Assembly (NCBI GenBank): GCA_036346355.1
Contig: CM070591.1
Span: 32,954,392-33,018,391, forward strand
From: Rhipidocladum racemiflorum
Taxonomy: Eukaryota; Streptophyta; Magnoliopsida; Poales; Poaceae
Reading direction: 5' to 3'
DNA: 64,000 nucleotides
Position 1 is the first letter of the stretch. Every line of letters starts with the position of its first letter. A program made the translations under genes and the position numbers. The notes beneath the pieces were generated by a model. That model worked only from the letters and a program-made list of their open reading frames with translations, did no database searches and was not told where the DNA came from. This document shows positions 1 through 10,195 of this stretch, one piece after another.

Positions 1-607
1 CTCTTCTGGGTCCTCCTTTGGCTCCGGGGCGTCCAACTCCAACACTGGATTGGGGACCTGTCCATACAGTGCAGTCTCCAGCTCTGCGATCCTTTCCGCA
101 GCATAGGCGACGTACTCACGAGCATTCTCTAAATGCTTTTTTCTCTTCCTCGACCTGCTCGCGAGCCTTCTTCAACTCCTGAACTGTGTCATCGATAAGC
201 TCCTCCTAGGCGGCGACGAATCTGGCTAAGTGTGTGACGGTAGCATCCTCATCTTCTATCGGCTTTAGCAGAGCTCTGCTATCTCGGCGTGGATGGTGAC
301 GGAACACTATGCCTTCCAGCTCCCTGGAGTAGGTGCGAGCGATCTGCTACATCGCTCGACGCGACACCTCCTGGATTCCCATCTCAAAGGTAGACCTCCT
401 GGCGGTGAAGTGGAAAGGGTGGCTGAACATCGTCTTCTCTTGGGCATACACCGTGATCCTGACGTCCCATCCGATGACCATTCCTGCCTGCACGTGTGTA
501 GTCCCTCGGTAGAGCGGTCTCTCAAAACCTCCAAGAAACTGAAGCATACGCCACAACTCGGCAGCGTAACCTCCTTCACGCTCGGCGTAGTTGTTCTTCA
601 TCATCAT
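1..607 (-). pseudogene. orf0 of A' (leader gene upstream of gag), partial and broken
   Basis: The minus-strand frame from 607 encodes a protein collinear with orf0 of element A (22519-23133). Both share the blocks ELWRML, GGFERPLYRGTT, FHFTARRSTFEMGIQEVSRRAM and, further on, a coiled-coil-like stretch (REYVAYAAERIAELETALYG). The frame opens with MMMKNNYAEREGGYAAELW, which suggests the original N-terminus. It is broken by a TAG directly after SRRAM, where element A has CAG, a likely C-to-T change, and homology continues to position 1. Function is unknown. Extra genes upstream of gag have been reported in rice RIRE3/RIRE8-type elements (recalled, not checked). The acidic, proline-rich C-terminus is cut by the window edge. 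Confidence 0.75.
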
Positions 608-807
608 CTGTCAAAAGACGCTCACGTAAGAACGCAATATTTTAAAATCGAGGTGGAAGACAAAAAGAACTCAGCAAGGGGTATGAACCAGAAAGAGAGG
701 GGTAAGTCGAGAATTAATTCATTATCTTGACAAATTTTTATCTTTAGAAAATAGGTTTTATCCTCACTACGACCAATCTAACTATGGGTGAGCCTACAGT
801 CAGTATG

Positions 808-819
808 GCTCTGATACCA
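808..819 (-). other. Primer-binding site of A'
   Basis: The minus strand reads TGGTATCAGAGC, complementary to the 3' end of plant initiator methionine tRNA. It lies 4 nt inside the LTR end (CCCGACA), the same spacing as in element A. Confidence 0.9.
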
Positions 820-823
820 CTTC

Positions 824-2336
824 TGTCGGGACCCGAATTTGCAAATCCAGACCCTCTGTGTATTCAGCGCTAGTCCAGGAACACGCTAGTGCACACAGTC
901 TCAACATTGGTAAATATCACAATCATACACAACGAATTAATAAGATACTTTAATTAGTTAACCAAGCTAGTTGCTCGACCTTAAGGTCAAGTTACAAATA
1001 TACGCCACGCAGGGCGAAAACTTAATAAAAGAGAAATAACAGCAGCGGAATGTAAGATAACTTCGTGGCGCCATCCAGTATACCACAGGCAACTGACTCG
1101 GCTCGCTCCCTAGTTAGACTGTTCCTCTTGGAGCTCCTCCTCCAAAGCTGGTATAGACTCTTCTTCAACTAGTGTTGTATTGTGGCAAGGGTGAGTACTT
1201 GGTACTCAGCAAGTCATGCACAGAATGCAAACTAATATACTAAATGCATGGCTTAGTACAAAGGAATAGCTCAGGGCATAATTGCAGTGAAATAGCATTT
1301 GACAAGTAGCATAAGTAGATTCGAAAGCAGTAGAAACAAGTATAAGATCAATAACTTTTCCAGGAGTTTAATAACATCTTTCCCATTCCTAATCCACATT
1401 TCCATCAACATCATTATTAAACCAAACCCAACCTTTCAAGTCCAAGTTATTTTCAAGAAAGTCTAACCCTTGACTGTAATTCCCGAGCGATGTCCAATGC
1501 CGCGGACACGGCTATTCGAATAGATTTTACACTCTGCAGAGGTTATGCACTTTACCCACAAGATACAGCCAAACGCCACAAAGGCGAGTGTCCATAACAA
1601 AGTCTTTCGGAAACTTCTAACAGCACAAGTGGTCCTCCCCAGTGATTGCACACTAACCCTTCCCTTAGCGAAGGCGAAGTTTTGGCCAATCCACCGTTAG
1701 ATGGGTACCTGGCCGCAGCCCCGGTACGCTCCCCCGTACAACTACACAAAAGGTATAGTTGACACCCCGAGGTCCCACAGGTACGTTATTAGCAACTTAA
1801 TCAACTAGGTCGGTCCCATTACAGACATGTGGTTTCAAGTTTGATTGAGTTCAAAGGCTTGCAAGGTTAATTCCTTAGGGTGACCAGGGCAAGACTACCC
1901 GAAGAACCAAAACAACGTTCCCGGCGCCACAACTGGCCCGCCCGATCATTGTTGCCACATGCCCCGATCGAAATCTATTTATCAAACCCCAGTTGATTAC
2001 CATGCACCATGTGCCATCAACAATCATAACACATGATACTTCTTTCAAAAACAGGTGCAATATCTCATTAAGTCAATATTAGCATTTGATTGTCCAAGCA
2101 TTTCACGTGGCAAGGCTAAGCATACTACGTCGGTCTAACTACCCATGTTGGCAATTCTAATAATGTCCAACTAATAATCCACAACTAGGGTGACAAGGGG
2201 ACATGGCACATATTTAATTAACCAAGGTGTCATACAGCAATTTGGCATTTATCTAATTTCCTAGAATTAAATAAAGTATTTTCTAATTAAACTAGCATGC
2301 AATAATTTAAACCAATATAATTTGAAAATAGGATCA
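824..2336 (-). repeat. Family A LTR (3' portion), 5' LTR of A'
   Basis: Starts on the plus strand with TGTCGGGACCCG, the reverse complement of the family A LTR 3' end. It matches 20900-22292, 53900-55606 and 43521-43892 block by block (for example the stretches around the CACCCTAGTTGTGG and GACCTTAAGGTC motifs). Homology stops near 2336 at a GGATCAA motif. The remaining LTR 5' half is absent. Confidence 0.85.
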
Positions 2337-4597
2337 ACAGTAAAAGGAGTAAATACTAAACCACATTTAAATACCACAAATAAAGATAAATTACAGCAAA
2401 GGAGTAAATACTAAAACCGAAAATTTCGGCAGCATCTCCTTTGTTTTTCCATGAATTGAAGCAACAACAACATGATCACATGATATAACATAAAGAATGA
2501 CATCTAAATCATCAATAACGAGGATTCTAGCAACAGTAAAAGTCTAGAATAATGAATTCAACCATCTCCTAAGCTAAACGAAGCAAATGAGGAAACCAAG
2601 CACACAAATGAACCATTGCACCAAGTTGCATGGCACCATTCTTATTATCATGACCCAAAAGAATAAATTGTCTATAAGTGTGGAGCTACGTGTAGATGTG
2701 TAGCTAATTCCCTTTCCCGTATGCCGGTTTCATGGTACCTAAAAACAACATAATCACAAGCGTGAGTTCATCACTCAGCAAGCATATTGCAATGGATCAT
2801 AAAGAATATATCAATGCCAACAACAATACATACCATACTTTAACATCAGGATCGAATCATAATCTCATCTACAACATCATAGCCACGACAAATCACATTG
2901 TACACAACTCATTATCATCATCATGTATGTAATGCAATGCAATGCACATGTCTCCTGGAAGCATATACCGGTATTGCTGAGTGCACACCCGTCGGCGTGC
3001 ACCCTCTTCCCCCTTCCATCCCATAGATAGAGGGTGCCTACGCATCGCTTCCACTCACCACGTGGGTGGAATCACGAGGTAGGTCTTACAACCATGGCGC
3101 TCTGGATTAGTCATAACTTTCTCACCGACCTTACCGGACTAGTTATGACGTTCTCACCGACCAGACCAGCTTTCATGCCATGTATGCAACACGTGCCATA
3201 AACATAAACAACTTGCATCAAACTGAACTAAACATGGCATAGCATCATAATAGTCCATTTTCATCATAACCTTGGCAAGCACTAATCATGGCAAGATATC
3301 ACAACATGTAAGCAATTTGCATCTAGTCACAATTAGCAACATACATTACACTACCCATTACAATACACTTGCCTTAACCCTAGGCGATGGATTGGCGAGA
3401 GGTTGAGGGCACTCCCGGGGTCACACCACCTGCACAAACATACCGCACACTCAAAACATGCCCCCAAAACAGTACGCAAAAGCTCGTCTACCCCGACTTC
3501 ATAAACTACTCCCAAAACCGAAAAACAGAGAATCTGTCCCTCCGGGACAGCAGGCTTCAATCTAGCATAATTTCAGTTCTAGGACACCGAATCAATTAAA
3601 CGAGTACATCATCGCGAAGCTTAGGAAATTTCCTAACTTTTTCTAAGTATTGGGAAAAGCTGATTCGGCCTCTAAAATTTTTTAATCTACAAAACACTAC
3701 GTTCTGTCCCAATTACATCATAGATTTGAACACGCTCGGTAAAAAGACCATAACTTTCAAACGGCTGGGCGGAATTGGACTTTCTTGGTGTCAAATTAAA
3801 GGTATTGAAGTTACCTATAACTTTCTCTCCAGGCGGCCGACCAAATTCCGATTCTAAAATCACGAAAACTCAAACCCTAGGTCAACTGCACAGTCTGCCC
3901 GAAACGGAGAACGTGGCAAACTCTTGTTTTCATCCAATCTACCCAATCACAGCACCACCTCTTGATCTAAAAGCATCAAAATACACTCTAGCACATAACC
4001 TAGACTATCCCCAAGAATTCCCTTATCCATACCTTCACCCGATGAACGATGAACCAACGAACGGCGACGAATCTCCTCTCGGTTCTCCCGATCTCCTTCC
4101 TCGCTCCGAATCCGCCGGATCTCCTCGTCATGGAGCTTCCCAACGGTGAGATCAATTGAGGGGGAGGGTGTGGGAGCAAGGAGGGGGTGGATCCCTGCTA
4201 GGGCTGGCTAGGGTTGGTGGGAGGCGCAAGGGGAGAGAGGGGGGTGGTGCGGCTAAGCTTGGGGGAGGAAGTGGCGGCTAAGGGAGGGGGAGGAGGGAGT
4301 GGGCGCATGCCCTAGGGTTGGGGGCGCATGGGCTGGTTGTGCAGCCCCCAACTCCCCCACATGGGCCATGAAGCCCCCACCAATGGCCCAAAAGCTTCCT
4401 CCAAGGCCCAAACTAGCTCCCGCATGGCCCAAACTCCCCCGGAGAAGCCCAAACATCCGGAAAAGCCCAAAAACACGATATAAAGTCGTACCGTAATGCT
4501 GTATTCTATAAAGTCACATTCTGAGGTGTCACACGTAATCTATAAAGTCCCATTCTAAAATGTCTCTTTCCATAATGTCACATCCCGTGATGTCACA
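2337..4597 (-). repeat. Family B-type LTR (diverged, probably solo)
   Basis: Collinear with the B LTRs at 15592, 27873, 30399 and 45853: the AAATTTCGGCAGCATCTCC block, the duplicated CATAACTTTCTCACCGAC motif, the ACTCCCGGGGTCACACC block, the G-rich purine tract and the terminal TGTCACA. The first 40 or so bases (normally TGTAACACCCCGG) are missing or unrecognisable, so the left edge is approximate and no TSD is visible. ORFs inside (3387-3599, 3775-4149) are LTR shadows. Confidence 0.8.
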
Positions 4598-5665
4598 CCA
4601 CCCTAGTCTAGTAACATAAACATTCCCCATGTTTTGAATGAGTTTCCAACTTGTCATCTAATAAACTGAGAAACTATGCATGGATAAGCAATTATATCAT
4701 AAACTTATTCTAAAATTCCACGATTAATCATACAAGCCACAGATATCATTTCTAGGGTGACAACAGTAAGTATGGCAGCTTTTCATGGTAGGATCAATGT
4801 AATGAATTGATATAACTATCAATCTAACCAACATAGCGACTTTACCAAAAATACACTCATTCTAACAATTTGAGCAAACAAAATACTAACTTTGAATTAT
4901 GGGATAAATATAGTCAAAGCGGGTGCTTGCCTTGTTGTTTAACACTTGTCTCTTTCTCTGTATCAATCTAGAAGAGCTACCAGAACACTGAAATCTATTG
5001 TATAAAGCTAAATAGCACAAATAAATACCAAATAAAATTCAAACAAAGGCAAAATACAAATTTTTTTCTCATTTTTTGAAATTTCATTATTTTATAAAAA
5101 TTTAGAAACTAGTATCATGCCATTTTGAGTTCAGACGCAAAAGTTACCAACGATCGAAGTTTTGCTGGGAGAGAAAATCCAAAAAAAGAGAAGGAAATTA
5201 TTATGCATGCTTTTCATTTTAATTTCCATTTTTCTTTCAATTGAAAATTTTGGTTCTTTTCTAAGTTACACTAACAGGTGTGAGCTACAAGTCAGAATTT
5301 TATTATTTTTCAAGAAGGACTAGCCGTGGGGTCCACACGTTAGTGACACATGACTTAAAAAACGATTTAAATTATAAACCACCCATTTAATCTAGTTGGG
5401 CCTAGATATCAACGACACTTAATACTTAACCGAGGTTAATTAAGTTAATCTAAGTGAGACAGAACAGTGAGGGGAGCTAGGCGCCATGGTTGATCTCGCT
5501 TCCAAGCTCACCAGTTGTGAGGCAGCGACGGAGAGGCTGGGGCAAGGCTGAAAATGGAAAAAGGAAGTCATGGTGAAGCCTTGGGAGGTGACAGAGACCT
5601 TGGTGGTGTCAGATACGTTGCCACGGTGGTGACAAGCAGCGAAGAGCCTCGAGTCAGTGATGAAC
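4598..5665 (-). repeat. Family F LTR (A-related), left block
   Basis: The reverse complement shows weak but ordered similarity to the family A LTR (GGCAAG...GCTTTGACTATATTTATCCC and TTGTCACCCTAG), so this is a distant relative rather than the continuation of A'. It contains no credible gene. Element E interrupts it at 5661-5665 (TGAAC) and the sequence resumes at 13493. The 3' end of this LTR is missing where it meets the B-type LTR. Confidence 0.55.
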
Positions 5666-5807
5666 TGTGAAATCATGTGCTGAAAAATTGGCTTAGAATT
5701 GAATTTGCAAAATGTGTTTGTTCATGTGTTTTGACAATTTGACAAGAAACAGTAACTTTCGCTTTGGCGCCGGACCAAACTTAAAGAAAACAGTAAGTTT
5801 CCTATCT

Positions 5808-6291
5808 ACGACGGACCAAATTTGTTGGTCTGTCGTAAACATGCTTTGGCAACCTCATTTTCCCATGTACGACAAACCAAGTTTTTGGTGCATTGTAAAC
5901 ATGAATCTGAGTCCTTTTGCGCCGAACCGATTTTGTGTACGACGGACCAAGTTTTTGGGTCTGTCGTGCACATGTTTTTGAGCTCTTGTGCCAAACTCAA
6001 TTTTCCAAGAAAATAGCAGTCAGCGCATGTACGACGGACCAAGTTTTTGGGTCTGTCGTGGACGTGCTTTTGAGATCATGAGCCGGACTCAATTTTCAAG
6101 AAACCAGTAAGTTTCGCATGTACGACGGACTGATTTCTTTAGTCTGTCGTGAACGTGTTTTCGCCGGAATGATTTCTTCTTGAAACCAAGACTTTCACTT
6201 GTACACCGGACCGATTTTGTTGGTCCGTCGTGAATGGTTTTTTGAGTGACGTTTTCATGTGTACGCCGGACCATATTTTTTGGTCCGTCGT
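5808..6291 (+). repeat. Array of seven imperfect palindromes in the E 5' LTR
   Basis: Seven units at 5808-5836, 5869-5896, 5939-5967, 6031-6059, 6122-6150, 6203-6231 and 6263-6291 each read ACGACGGACCAA, a 4-6 nt loop rich in T, then TTGGTCTGTCGT or a variant. Starts are 60 to 92 bp apart. The unit at 6122 changes GGACC to GGACT in the left arm and GGTCT to AGTCT in the right arm, a compensatory change. Units 6 and 7 use CCGTCG where others have CTGTCG (G-C instead of G-U pairing). The spacers are not palindromic. Confidence 0.9.
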
Positions 6292-6649
6292 GAATGCGTT
6301 TTTGCTCGATTAGGGTTTTGAGCAAGATTGGAATTGTGTTTGATTTGTTTTTGAGATTATGAAATTTGTGAGAATTTCATGATGCTTGAAGTGGACTTTA
6401 TGCAATGCTCATGTGAGTATTTGCATGGATTGATGTGAGTCAAGTCGTGGACTTGTGCTCGGAATTGTTTTGTGGTTTGTTCATGTGTAGGTATTGCTCG
6501 AAGACGAACGTGGTCGATGACGGGACCGGAACTAGGTTCATGGAGGAGCTGAGGTTCGGGACTAGGTTCAGGGAGGAACTGAGGTCTTGGTGGTCAAGGA
6601 TGTCATGCGGGACGTTCGGGCTAAGAGAATGGTGCACATGAAGAATGGC

Positions 6650-6778
6650 TAGTCACGTGAGAATGGCAAGAGGTCATTCGCGTGCAAGGTGTTAGTCACG
6701 TGAGTATGGCATGTGGCCATACGCGTGCAAAGTGTTAGTCACGTGAGTATGGTAGGGTTGCCATACGCGTGCAAGAGT
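6650..6778 (+). promoter_or_regulatory. Three 43-bp repeats with G-boxes, candidate LTR enhancer
   Basis: Three tandem units each contain TAGTCACGTGAG (G-box CACGTG at 6654, 6697 and 6740) and a CGCGTGCAA block. The second and third also hold ATGGC...GCCAT inverted half-sites and ACGCGT. The repeat sits about 90-220 bp upstream of the TATA-like box, where U3 enhancers are expected. G-boxes bind plant bZIP and bHLH factors; activity here is inferred. Confidence 0.7.
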
Positions 6779-6866
6779 TGTACTCTGCCAGGTTGGGCCA
6801 AGAGGAGTTGTATACATACTCCTTCTAGATTAGGAATTGTATTCAGAACTCCTTGTGTTTTGCTCC

Positions 6867-6875
6867 TTTAAATAG
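6867..6875 (+). promoter_or_regulatory. TATA-like box of the E 5' LTR
   Basis: TTTAAATAG followed by GGAGGGG lies downstream of the G-box repeats and upstream of the presumed R/U5. It is repeated at the equivalent place in the 3' LTR (near 12815). This is the only good core-promoter candidate in the LTR. Confidence 0.6.
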
Positions 6876-7540
6876 GAGGGGTGTCTCCTGTTGAAGGGCA
6901 TCAATTGGAGCTGAGCGCATTGAGAGCCTCAAGCTCAGTTTTAGGGTTTGTACTCTTTTGATGAGAGTACTTTAGACAAAAGAAATAAAGATCAATTCTT
7001 CCAAGATTCTTGCGTACTGCTGAACCACGTTGCTACAGTGTTTTCTGTCTTGGTTCTTGTTTGCATGCTTGCTCTAATTCTAGATTGGTTTTTGATTCTT
7101 GAGTTTCATCTTGATTTGATCCATCAAAAATCTTTCTAGGTTATTGATTTAGAGTTTCTCAAAGTCTAGTTGATTAATCTTTTGAAGATCTTGTTTAATC
7201 TTGAAGTTTTGATTAGATTAGTTTTCGTCAAGTTCTGCAACAGCAAGCTTGCAAAGCTCATAACATTTGATCTGTAAGTCCGATCGAGCTGATTCTTTTT
7301 GGGTTCGATTCGTATTGGAATCTAGTTTCTTGTGTACAAATTTCAGATCAATCTATTGGTTGGATCTCTGGGAATTCTCGTTTTACCGAACCTCTGTCAT
7401 TCTGTTTTTGTCGAAAACTAGGCAATTATTTGGTTCTGTTTTGGGGTGAACTTTTAATAGATCAAGAATTTGGTTTTAGCTTCCGCACAATCATTCACCC
7501 CCCCTCTGATTGCTATATTCGTATACTTCGATCCTACAAG

Positions 7541-7552
7541 TGGTATCAGAGC
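7541..7552 (+). other. Primer-binding site of E
   Basis: TGGTATCAGAGC, complementary to initiator methionine tRNA, 2 nt after the LTR end. Confidence 0.92.
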
Positions 7553-7578
7553 AAGGTTTTTCTAATCTATCTTAATCG

Positions 7579-8718
7579 GTGATTAGATCAATGGATCATT
7601 ATTCGACAAAACCATGTGTGTTCGATGGTGTTGATTTTCAGTTTTGGAAGGCCAAGATGGAGGCGTTCATCCAAGCACAAGGCTTCACAATTTGGGAGAA
7701 GGTCTACAAGCCATATGAAGTCCCTGCAAACGACAACATCAACGACACCAATCGCACACATGTTGAAGCAAACAGCAAGGCGCGCAACTTGATCATCCAA
7801 GGTTTGGGACGCAGCGATTTTGACCGTGTGATCCATCTCAAATCCGCATATGATGTATGGAAATCTCTTTGTGATTACCATGAGGGTTCTAACACTATTA
7901 AAGAGGTTCGTCAAGATCTTTACAAAAAAGAATACATGCGATTTGAGATGAAACCCGGTGAGTCGCTAGATGACTTCTTTGCATGTTTCAATAAAATTCT
8001 TAGTAATCTTCATGCTGTTGGAGTTAGCTTTGATGATGCTGCTAATGCTAGACAATTGCTTGGTGCATTAGACATGTCAATTTGGGAGATGAAAGTTACA
8101 TCCATTAGAGAATCTACTGTCATGAGTACACTTACTTTAGATGTTCTTTATTATAAGTTGAAAACTCATGAATTAGATGTTTTTGCTAGAAAGAATGATC
8201 ATAAATCAATTGCTTTGACATCTCAATCTAGCATATCTCATAATGGTGCTGCTTCAAGTTTTGCTCTATCCTTCTTGTCTTCATTAACCGATGAACAGAT
8301 TGAGCAATTCCCAGAAGAAGACTTATCACTACTCTCTTCTCGCTTTAACAAAGCTTTGCAAAATGTGAGAAAGAGAAAGAGAGGTGGTGGTGATCCTCCA
8401 AGATGCTATGAGTGTGGTGATCTCGACCATATTCGTCCAAATTGTCCTAAACTTGCAGGTAAAGCATCAAGGAAGGAGAAGGACAACGACAGAAGAAAAG
8501 AGAAGAAGAAGTTCTCTCCAAGTGATAGAAAGAAGAAGAACTTCATCAACCGCAAAGTTGTCAATCGAGTTCTTTCCGCTCTTGAACAAGTCAATTTGAG
8601 CGATGTGGATTCGGAGAGCAGCGAGGATGATGCAACTCCAAGCAAGCATGAGTTGACGGGGTTGTGTCTCATGGCCAAAAGCAGCGACAGCTTCACCGAC
8701 GGCGATCATGACAAATGA
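7579..8718 (+). CDS. gag: Copia gag, first part
   Basis: Capsid protein of the element, which would assemble the cytoplasmic particle that packages its RNA. The 379-aa frame begins with MIRSMDHYSTKPCVFDG; the methionine at 7591 is an equally good start. Residues around 15-220 show the copia gag pattern (FDGVDFQFWKAKMEAF, LYKKEYMRFEMKPGESLDDFFACFNKI). A CCHC zinc knuckle (CX2CX4HX4C) lies at 8404-8445, followed by a lysine-rich segment and an acidic serine-rich tail ending GDHDK. The reading frame is intact, unlike the rest of the element. The stop overlaps the start of the next frame by 11 nt, and related elements seem to have both parts in one polyprotein, so a one-base slip is likely. Confidence 0.85.
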   Translation: MIRSMDHYSTKPCVFDGVDFQFWKAKMEAFIQAQGFTIWEKVYKPYEVPANDNINDTNRTHVEANSKARNLIIQGLGRSDFDRVIHLKSAYDVWKSLCDYHEGSNTIKEVRQDLYKKEYMRFEMKPGESLDDFFACFNKILSNLHAVGVSFDDAANARQLLGALDMSIWEMKVTSIRESTVMSTLTLDVLYYKLKTHELDVFARKNDHKSIALTSQSSISHNGAASSFALSFLSSLTDEQIEQFPEEDLSLLSSRFNKALQNVRKRKRGGGDPPRCYECGDLDHIRPNCPKLAGKASRKEKDNDRRKEKKKFSPSDRKKKNFINRKVVNRVLSALEQVNLSDVDSESSEDDATPSKHELTGLCLMAKSSDSFTDGDHDK

Positions 8719-9802
8719 CTTCAATGAGGTAGATCCTTCTTACGATGAATTAGCTATTGCTGTTGCTCGTCTTGGTAAATTGCTTGATAAACGTGACAAG
8801 AAAATTAAGAAACATGATTTTGTTGTGGAGTCATTGAATGCTGAAATTTCTAGACTTAAAACCTTGATTCCTGATGATGATACGTGCAAATCATGTGACT
8901 TAATTTACAATGAGCTTACGTTGCTTAGGAAAGAACATGTTACCTTGTTAGAGCAAATCAATGTTGAAAATGAGAAAAATGAGAAACTTGCTAAACATGC
9001 TAGTTGTTCTACCATTGATTTGCATGATACAACTCCATGTTCTAAATGCTCCATACTAGAATTGAAGTTGCATGATGCAAATGCTAGGGTTTCTCAAATG
9101 ACAGAAGATTTGCTTACACATGAGGTTCTTTCATGCTCAACTTGTCGCAAGCAAAAAGAAAAAGTGGATGTTCCCTGCAATAATTGTTTAACTCTTTCTA
9201 AGAAAGTTGATTACTTGCAAAATTCTTTGGAACGTTTCACTAATGGCAAGAAAAATCTAAACATGATTTTGGATCAATCAAAAGTCAGCACTCAGAACAA
9301 AGGTTTAGGTTTTGATTCTTATGCTCATCATAAATCACATGCTCCCACTGTTGTCAAAACACTTGAAAGTGGAAAATTTGAAATTGTCAATGAGCCTAAG
9401 AAAACTATCTTTAAATTTGCTGGTCTTTTATCTTCTACTATGATGAATGCAAAATGTACTTCTACTGTTAAAGCAAAACATCATTTTAAGTACACTTGCA
9501 CTCATTGTGGTAGAGATGGACATTTATTAGACTTTTGCCTTAGACTAGCTAAACAACAAAAGAGAGAAAGGTTTAATGCTAGGTCTAATTTCAGACAGGC
9601 ACGCTTTGTTTCTCATTATGTGCCTAGGGTGATGCAAACACCTTTTGTTGGTAAGAACACGGGAAAAGACAAATCTATCTTTGTGCATAAGAATGTTCGT
9701 GTTGTGCCTACTGTTGTGCGTCGTGTGTCTCAGTACTGGATTCCTAAACATCTTATTTCTAACCCCAGTACCGAGACCTCGACACTTTCTGCTTCTATGT
9801 AG
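8708..9802 (+). CDS. Gag/linker frame with coiled coil and second zinc knuckle
   Basis: 364-aa frame shifted by one base relative to gag. It starts near MTNDFNEVDPSYDELA and continues as a heptad-like, Lys/Glu-rich probable coiled coil (about residues 10-110) with Cys pairs (CKSC, CSKC, CSTC, CNNC). A CCHC knuckle lies at 9497-9538 (CTHCGRDGHLLDFC), then a basic region. Long gag extensions with a central coiled coil are typical of SIRE/Maximus elements. The frame ends in a TAG (9800-9802), after which the same frame runs directly into the protease motif. The stop therefore either separates gag from pol by readthrough or is a CAG-to-TAG mutation; the latter is simpler. Confidence 0.75.
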   Translation: MTNDFNEVDPSYDELAIAVARLGKLLDKRDKKIKKHDFVVESLNAEISRLKTLIPDDDTCKSCDLIYNELTLLRKEHVTLLEQINVENEKNEKLAKHASCSTIDLHDTTPCSKCSILELKLHDANARVSQMTEDLLTHEVLSCSTCRKQKEKVDVPCNNCLTLSKKVDYLQNSLERFTNGKKNLNMILDQSKVSTQNKGLGFDSYAHHKSHAPTVVKTLESGKFEIVNEPKKTIFKFAGLLSSTMMNAKCTSTVKAKHHFKYTCTHCGRDGHLLDFCLRLAKQQKRERFNARSNFRQARFVSHYVPRVMQTPFVGKNTGKDKSIFVHKNVRVVPTVVRRVSQYWIPKHLISNPSTETSTLSASM

Positions 9803-10195
9803 GCTTCTCACGCCAGGAAGGAGAACATATGGCTAGTAGATTCCGGATGCTCACGCCACATGTCCGATGATAACAATTGGTTCTCCTCTTTCACTCGTGC
9901 ATCTCGTGCTAAAAGTGTTATTTTTCAAGATGCTTCTTCCACCTCTGTTTTCGCAAAAGGCACTAGTCCAAATAGTGCAGGTACAGGTGCATATGTTCAG
10001 GGGGAGAGTATCTTTGTTGATGAAGATGATGATGATGCTGTTGAGGATGAGATAATTGGAGTTTGCTGTGTGCTTGTGTGCTCGTTTTCAAGCTTCCCCA
10101 CATGCTTCACATCGACAAGCTGTCAAGCGAATTTTCAGGTATCTTCATGGAACTCAAGATTTTGGCATTTGGCTTTCTGCTTCCTCATGCATTAG
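9803..10195 (+). pseudogene. Copia protease active site fused to a deletion junction
   Basis: In the same frame as the preceding ORF, the sequence gives NIWLVDSGCSRHMSDD, the copia aspartic protease motif with Asp encoded at 9839-9841. About 40 codons later it jumps to a segment rich in Asp/Glu (FVDEDDDDAVEDEIIG) that resembles the hinge between integrase and RT. A second junction near 10060 joins RNase H sequence in another frame. Integrase and nearly all of RT are therefore missing through two deletions. No catalytic polymerase could be made. Confidence 0.75.

Larger units (their letters stand above)
1..2336 (-). mobile_element. Family A Ty3/gypsy chromovirus, 5' end (A'), truncated
   Basis: On the minus strand this reads as the start of a long-LTR gypsy element: LTR (824-2336), a 4-nt gap, a methionine-tRNA-type primer site, then the orf0 leader gene running off the left edge. 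The same order occurs on the plus strand at 22200-23133 in element A, and the orf0 peptides match closely. Only the 3' portion of the LTR is present: it stops near 2336 against a B-type LTR. No TSD can be read because both outer ends are missing. The rest of the element (gag, pol, 3' LTR) would lie left of the window. Confidence 0.85.
5666..7538 (+). repeat. Element E 5' LTR
   Basis: Runs from TGTGAAATCATG to CGATCCTACA. It contains a palindrome array (5808-6291), three 43-bp G-box repeats (6650-6778), a TATA-like box (6867-6875), and near its 3' end the block ATTCACCCCCCCTCTGAT (7493-7510). That block also occurs, exactly, at the equivalent edge of the C LTR at 51851-51868. ORFs within it (for example 6089-6325 on the minus strand) are produced by the repeats. 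Confidence 0.93.

Noticed and set aside
808..819. Possible tRNA gene fragments (TGGTATCAGAGC at five sites)
   Set aside because: Only 12 nt complementary to initiator tRNA next to LTR ends: primer-binding sites.
5808..6291. CRISPR-like array
   Set aside because: Regular palindromic repeats at first glance, but repeats are imperfect, spacers share sequence, no cas genes, and the array sits in both LTRs of a plant retrotransposon.
6089..6325. Minus-strand peptide with repeats of HDGPKNMVRRT type
   Set aside because: The peptide repeat is only the translation of the palindrome array; the 5' and 3' LTR copies keep no start context or coding signal.
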